Origin: Antedon mediterranea
Lineage: Eukaryota; Echinodermata; Crinoidea; Comatulida; Antedonidae
Assembly (NCBI RefSeq): GCF_964355755.1
Contig: NC_092672.1
Location: 19,962,501-20,026,500, forward strand
Direction: 5' to 3'
Length of the DNA: 64,000 nucleotides
Shown here one piece after another: positions 60,896-64,000 of the stretch. The notes under the pieces were generated by a model that made no database searches, was not told the DNA's origin, and worked only from the letters and a program-made list of their open reading frames with translations. The position numbers and the translations under genes were made by a program. Numbering within the stretch: the stretch's first letter is position 1; each line of letters opens with the position of its first letter.

Positions 60896-61672
60896 ATGGC
60901 TGCTCAGTTTTACGTCCTTTTACCTAGCAACAGTTCCATGAACTGTTTCCCCGAAAATACACTTACGAGCTACACGACCAAGCTGGCGGAGCCTATTCAT
61001 TTGTACGGTGAATGGGAGGTTGGCTTAAGCGAAATTTATTATCCCCATACGTGGTATAACGTCGACGATACCAACAATAAATTGCTGGTGAATATAAACG
61101 GCATCGAATTAGAGGAAGAAAACTCGTCGACCGTAATAGCTATAGCCCCTGGGTTTTATTCATCCGGAGGTAAAGTGATTGATGCTCTTAACGAGGCTTT
61201 GACTTCAAAGTCGTTACAGTCCAAAGTGAGATTTCGGTTCAGCTCAATTACAGAAGTGGTTAACGTAGAAACCGTCGCCGAAGCGTCAGTTACGCTGTTT
61301 GATGGATTACCCACATTACTCGGTATGGACAAATCATCGATTCCTCGAGGATCTAGTACGTACGGTTCAAGACCCGCGTACATTCACCACAGAGTGCCGA
61401 CCTTGTTTGTGTATACCGATTTAATCGAATCTCAACGAGTTGGAGACGCGAGCGTCCCTATTTTGAAAACGTTACAAACCAGAGAATCAAACATGAAGAA
61501 AAATGTCGGACATTCGTTCTCTAGTCCTCAGTACAAACGGATGGTGAAAAAAGATATCGATACCATCCTTATAGATATAAGAAACGACACGGGAGAAAAG
61601 GTATCATTTCAACGAGGAAGGGTTCTCGTTAAACTACATTTCAGACAAGCCAGATCATCGTATCTCGTCTAA
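60896..61672 (+). CDS. Penton (minor capsid, single jelly-roll) protein, 258 aa
   Basis: I place the start at the ATG at 60896 (MAAQFYVLLP), 5 nt after the integrase stop. An upstream ATG at 60836 would overlap the integrase and add 20 residues not expected for the family. Residues 20-56 include ENTLTSYTTKLAEP and GEWEVGLSEIYYPHTWYNV, the strongly conserved N-terminal block of the Polinton minor capsid/penton protein. The C-terminus (GEKVSFQRGRVLVKLHFRQA) is the expected final beta strands. It forms capsid vertices in the modelled virion (family knowledge). Followed after 18 nt by the next gene. Confidence 0.9.
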   Translation: MAAQFYVLLPSNSSMNCFPENTLTSYTTKLAEPIHLYGEWEVGLSEIYYPHTWYNVDDTNNKLLVNINGIELEEENSSTVIAIAPGFYSSGGKVIDALNEALTSKSLQSKVRFRFSSITEVVNVETVAEASVTLFDGLPTLLGMDKSSIPRGSSTYGSRPAYIHHRVPTLFVYTDLIESQRVGDASVPILKTLQTRESNMKKNVGHSFSSPQYKRMVKKDIDTILIDIRNDTGEKVSFQRGRVLVKLHFRQARSSYLV

Positions 61673-61690
61673 AATAATAAGCATAAAATA

Positions 61691-62077
61691 ATGGGTACAG
61701 ATGATTACGTAGATTACTACGTCAGACAGGCAGGGGGTGGCGATATACCGGTGTTTCAAGGATCGTACAATCAAAGGGGATTCGGTTTGGGAGGTATCTT
61801 GTCCGGTCTCTTCAAACAGGCTGTACCGATGCTAAAGAAAGGTGCAAAGGCTCTCGGAAAACAAGCGTTACGCACGGGTGGTGAATTAGTGGGAGATGTT
61901 CTGAGCGGTAAAAACGTTAAACAAGCCGCTAAACGCAGATTTACTCAGGCTGGTCAACGTATCGTTTCCCAAAAAGGTAACGGTCGGATGAATAAAAAGA
62001 GAAAACGTAGACGTAAAGGCATCAGTCGATCGAACGCAAAGAGAGTAAGAAGATCCTCCGATATATTCGATATCTAA
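61691..62077 (+). CDS. Small basic virion protein, pVI/pX-like (128 aa)
   Basis: Residues about 30-68 (GFGLGGILSGLFKQAVPMLK then GAKALGKQAL) form a glycine-rich, amphipathic helix. The C-terminal third is strongly basic (NKKRKRRRKGISRSNAKRVRR). This layout is standard for the small protein encoded between penton and capsid in Polintons. By analogy with adenovirus pVI/pX it may combine membrane disruption and DNA binding (inference). The stop is 3 nt before the capsid ATG. Confidence 0.75.
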   Translation: MGTDDYVDYYVRQAGGGDIPVFQGSYNQRGFGLGGILSGLFKQAVPMLKKGAKALGKQALRTGGELVGDVLSGKNVKQAAKRRFTQAGQRIVSQKGNGRMNKKRKRRRKGISRSNAKRVRRSSDIFDI

Positions 62078-62080
62078 AAA

Positions 62081-63403
62081 ATGGCTTTTGTACACAATCA
62101 CTCGTGCGAGTGTTTAAAATCGGAATTGGACTTGTTTTCTGTGCCACCGACACAGACTAGTATAACCAAAGGACAATGGGTACAATATCACCCTTTCAAC
62201 AGCATCACCGACGTGGGTCCCTTGCAATTCAACATACAAGGATCCAGCGAGGAATACATGGATTTGTCTCAGACGATGCTCAACGTTAAACTAAAAATTA
62301 CTAAACAAGACGGTACCGATCTCCAGCCCGCCGATCCGGTAGGCCCTGCCAATTTACTTTTGCAATCGTTGTTTAGCGAAGTTGACGTTTCTTTGAACGA
62401 GAGATTGATTACCCCTTCGACAAATACTTATTCGTATAGGGCGTTAATTGAAACATTACTGACTTATGGATCCGATGCAAAGGATACTCACCTCACGGGT
62501 GGATTGTTTCATAAAGACACGGCCGGTAAAATGGATGTAGCTGACCCTACGCTAGCCGAAAATGCGGTGAATAAAGGTCTTAAAAAACGGGCTCAATACA
62601 TCGGTGGTAGTCGTTTTGTCGACTTGATTGGGCCTATTCATTGCGATATATTTTTCCAAGATCGAATGATGCTCAACGGCGTAGACGTCAAAATTAAACT
62701 GCATCGAAGTAAAAACGCATTTAGTCTCATGTCTTCAGATGCCGCGGCCGGTTTTAAGATCCACCTGGAAGACGCGTCCTTGTTTGTTCGAAAGGTCCGC
62801 CTGAATCCCTCAATCGCGCTCGCCCACGCAAAAGCTCTGGAACGCGGTCCGGCTAAATACCCGCTGCGCCGCGTTGAGGTCAAGACGTTAACTATACCGC
62901 GCGGGAATCTGTCGTTTACCAGGGAATCGCTGTACAACGGTAATCTACCGAAACGCTTGGTTGTAGGACTGGTGACCACCGAGGCATTCAACGGTAGCTA
63001 CGAAAAGAATCCCTACAATTTTCAACATTTCAACACCAATTTCCTGGCTCTATATATAGACGGTGAGCAAGTACCGTGGAAACCGTTAAAACCAACGTTC
63101 GAAGACGGAGGCAACTACATGCTGGCGTATCAAAGTCTATTTTCGGGCTCTAACACGCTGTTCCAGGATACCGGAAATCAGATTTCTAGAGACGATTATC
63201 CTAGAGGCTATTCGTTGTTTGCTTTTGACCTGACACCCGATTTGGCAAACGCCGGACATTTTAATCTAATTCGTCAAGGAAACATACGTTTAGAAATTCA
63301 GTTTTCTACGGCTTTGACCGAGACCATCAACATTTTAGTTTATTCAGAATTTGACTCAATCATCGAAATTGACAAGTCTCGTAACGTGATTCTAGACTTT
63401 TAA
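62081..63403 (+). CDS. Polinton major capsid protein (hexon-like), 440 aa
   Basis: The length, gene position and conserved text (QWVQYHPFNSI, then NTYSYRALIETLLTYGSDAK, and PIHCDIFFQDRMMLNGVDVK) match the 'F54H12.2-like' protein family. This family is widespread as uncharacterised genes in invertebrate genomes and corresponds to the Polinton double-jelly-roll capsid protein. It would trimerise to form the icosahedral shell. The frame is full length and intact. It begins 3 nt after the small basic protein and ends 2 nt before the protease ATG. Confidence 0.9.
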   Translation: MAFVHNHSCECLKSELDLFSVPPTQTSITKGQWVQYHPFNSITDVGPLQFNIQGSSEEYMDLSQTMLNVKLKITKQDGTDLQPADPVGPANLLLQSLFSEVDVSLNERLITPSTNTYSYRALIETLLTYGSDAKDTHLTGGLFHKDTAGKMDVADPTLAENAVNKGLKKRAQYIGGSRFVDLIGPIHCDIFFQDRMMLNGVDVKIKLHRSKNAFSLMSSDAAAGFKIHLEDASLFVRKVRLNPSIALAHAKALERGPAKYPLRRVEVKTLTIPRGNLSFTRESLYNGNLPKRLVVGLVTTEAFNGSYEKNPYNFQHFNTNFLALYIDGEQVPWKPLKPTFEDGGNYMLAYQSLFSGSNTLFQDTGNQISRDDYPRGYSLFAFDLTPDLANAGHFNLIRQGNIRLEIQFSTALTETINILVYSEFDSIIEIDKSRNVILDF

Positions 63404-63405
63404 TT

Positions 63406-63930
63406 ATGGATACGATACAACTATTGAGGTTAATTAAATCAGATCCGTTGGCTAGTAGATACTTTCGAGGGGTGTACCCTTCTGACTTGCTGCCTTCGGG
63501 TGATGAGGGATATCCTAGGGCTTACATAGCAAACGTTGAGCCTAGCGATCAAAACGGTTCGCATTGGGTAGCCTTCTTTTTTAATAATTTAAACAAAGGT
63601 GAATTTTTCGATTCTTTCGGGAATCCTCCGAATTACTATAATAAACATTTTGTTAATTTTCTCGAAAACTCTGTGGAAAGTTGGACATTTAACGATAAAG
63701 CGTTACAAGCGCCCTTGTCTACGGTATGTGGACAGTATTGTATTTTCTATATTCTTCATAAATGTAGAAGAGTGGATACGTCCACGATAGTAAATATGTT
63801 TGGTAAAGATAAACCGTCCAATGATTGGTTCGTCAACGATTTTGTAAAACGTCGATACGACGTTAACTTCCCCGTATACGATAGCGAGTATATTAAAGTA
63901 CAATTTGTTAAAATGTTGTTGAATGCTTAG
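63406..63930 (+). CDS. Adenain-type cysteine protease (174 aa)
   Basis: The catalytic set lines up with adenovirus protease: H53 (GSHWVAFF), D69 (FFDSFGNPP) in place of the usual Glu, Q101 for the oxyanion hole and C108 (TVCGQYC) as nucleophile. The length is slightly below the adenovirus enzyme (about 204 aa). In Polintons it matures the capsid proteins. It is followed by AATAAA at about 63933, a likely poly(A) signal for the late-gene string. The remaining 70 bases hold no gene. Confidence 0.93.
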   Translation: MDTIQLLRLIKSDPLASRYFRGVYPSDLLPSGDEGYPRAYIANVEPSDQNGSHWVAFFFNNLNKGEFFDSFGNPPNYYNKHFVNFLENSVESWTFNDKALQAPLSTVCGQYCIFYILHKCRRVDTSTIVNMFGKDKPSNDWFVNDFVKRRYDVNFPVYDSEYIKVQFVKMLLNA

Positions 63931-64000
63931 TAAATAAAAATTGTTTTTAAAATGGATATGTTTTTTTTTGTACGTTTGTAATTGTATTTATCGAGTGACT

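Larger units (their letters stand above)
57060..64000 (+). mobile_element. Polinton/Maverick (adintovirus-like) element, left part
   Basis: The set of chromodomain integrase, penton, small basic virion protein, double-jelly-roll-type capsid protein and adenain protease is diagnostic of Polintons, DNA elements that also encode virion proteins. All visible frames are open and on the + strand. The left terminal repeat could not be fixed; the boundary given starts at the first promoter-like motifs. DNA polymerase B, the FtsK/HerA-type ATPase and the right end must lie beyond 64000, if present. Coding DNA here is richer in G+C and CpG than the host sequence around it. Confidence 0.9.

Overview
This is a 64 kb AT-rich eukaryotic genomic window. 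Introns are spliceosomal (GT-AG) and minisatellites, MITEs, SINE and LINE remnants are abundant. The domain mix (a Roco protein with a death effector domain, one-repeat-per-exon ankyrin coding, a PHD-FLYWCH gene, a 5S-tRNA composite SINE, a Polinton) and the many TAGGCCTA palindromes fit a marine invertebrate, probably an echinoderm or other deuterostome. The species assignment is inference.

Layout. (1) 129-12857, + strand: the 3' part of a Roco-family gene. Seventeen coding exons stay in frame through a GTPase (ROC) domain, the COR region, a short linker with a duplicated 45-nt exon, and a terminal death-effector-like domain. The 5' end lies off the window. (2) 14912-28038: two nearly identical direct repeats of about 5.6 kb flank a 1.9 kb spacer holding a frameshifted PHD-FLYWCH gene. 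Each repeat carries decayed LINE sequence, a 60-bp VNTR (2 versus 4 units) and a caspase-like orphan exon. (3) 28651-33523: a cluster of inverted-repeat DNA elements, including a 1.74 kb element with a CTTAC target duplication. (4) 35287-38466: a 3.2 kb, 87-bp minisatellite with higher-order structure. (5) 41603-46351: ankyrin-repeat exons, with a 5S/tRNA SINE in one intron. (6) 47349-51300: a 1.47 kb inverted-repeat transposon and a decayed CR1/Jockey-like LINE. (7) About 57060-64000: the left part of a Polinton/Maverick (adintovirus-like) element, running off the right edge.

The Polinton segment has, all on the + strand and all open: a protein with a SUMO-interaction-like motif and a Cys/His cluster; a protein with two PC4 single-stranded-DNA-binding domains; a chromodomain integrase; penton; a small basic amphipathic virion protein; major capsid protein; and an adenain-type protease. 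The last five genes are separated by only 2-18 nt. The two upstream genes have their own recognisable promoter elements, and a 100-bp repeat array with repeated nuclear-receptor-like sites lies in front. DNA polymerase B, the packaging ATPase and the right terminal repeat are not in the window.

The strongest candidates for something undescribed are the two upstream Polinton genes and the enhancer-like array in front of them, the compact late-gene string, the Roco-DED gene with duplicated linker exons, and the large direct-repeat structure around the PHD-FLYWCH gene.
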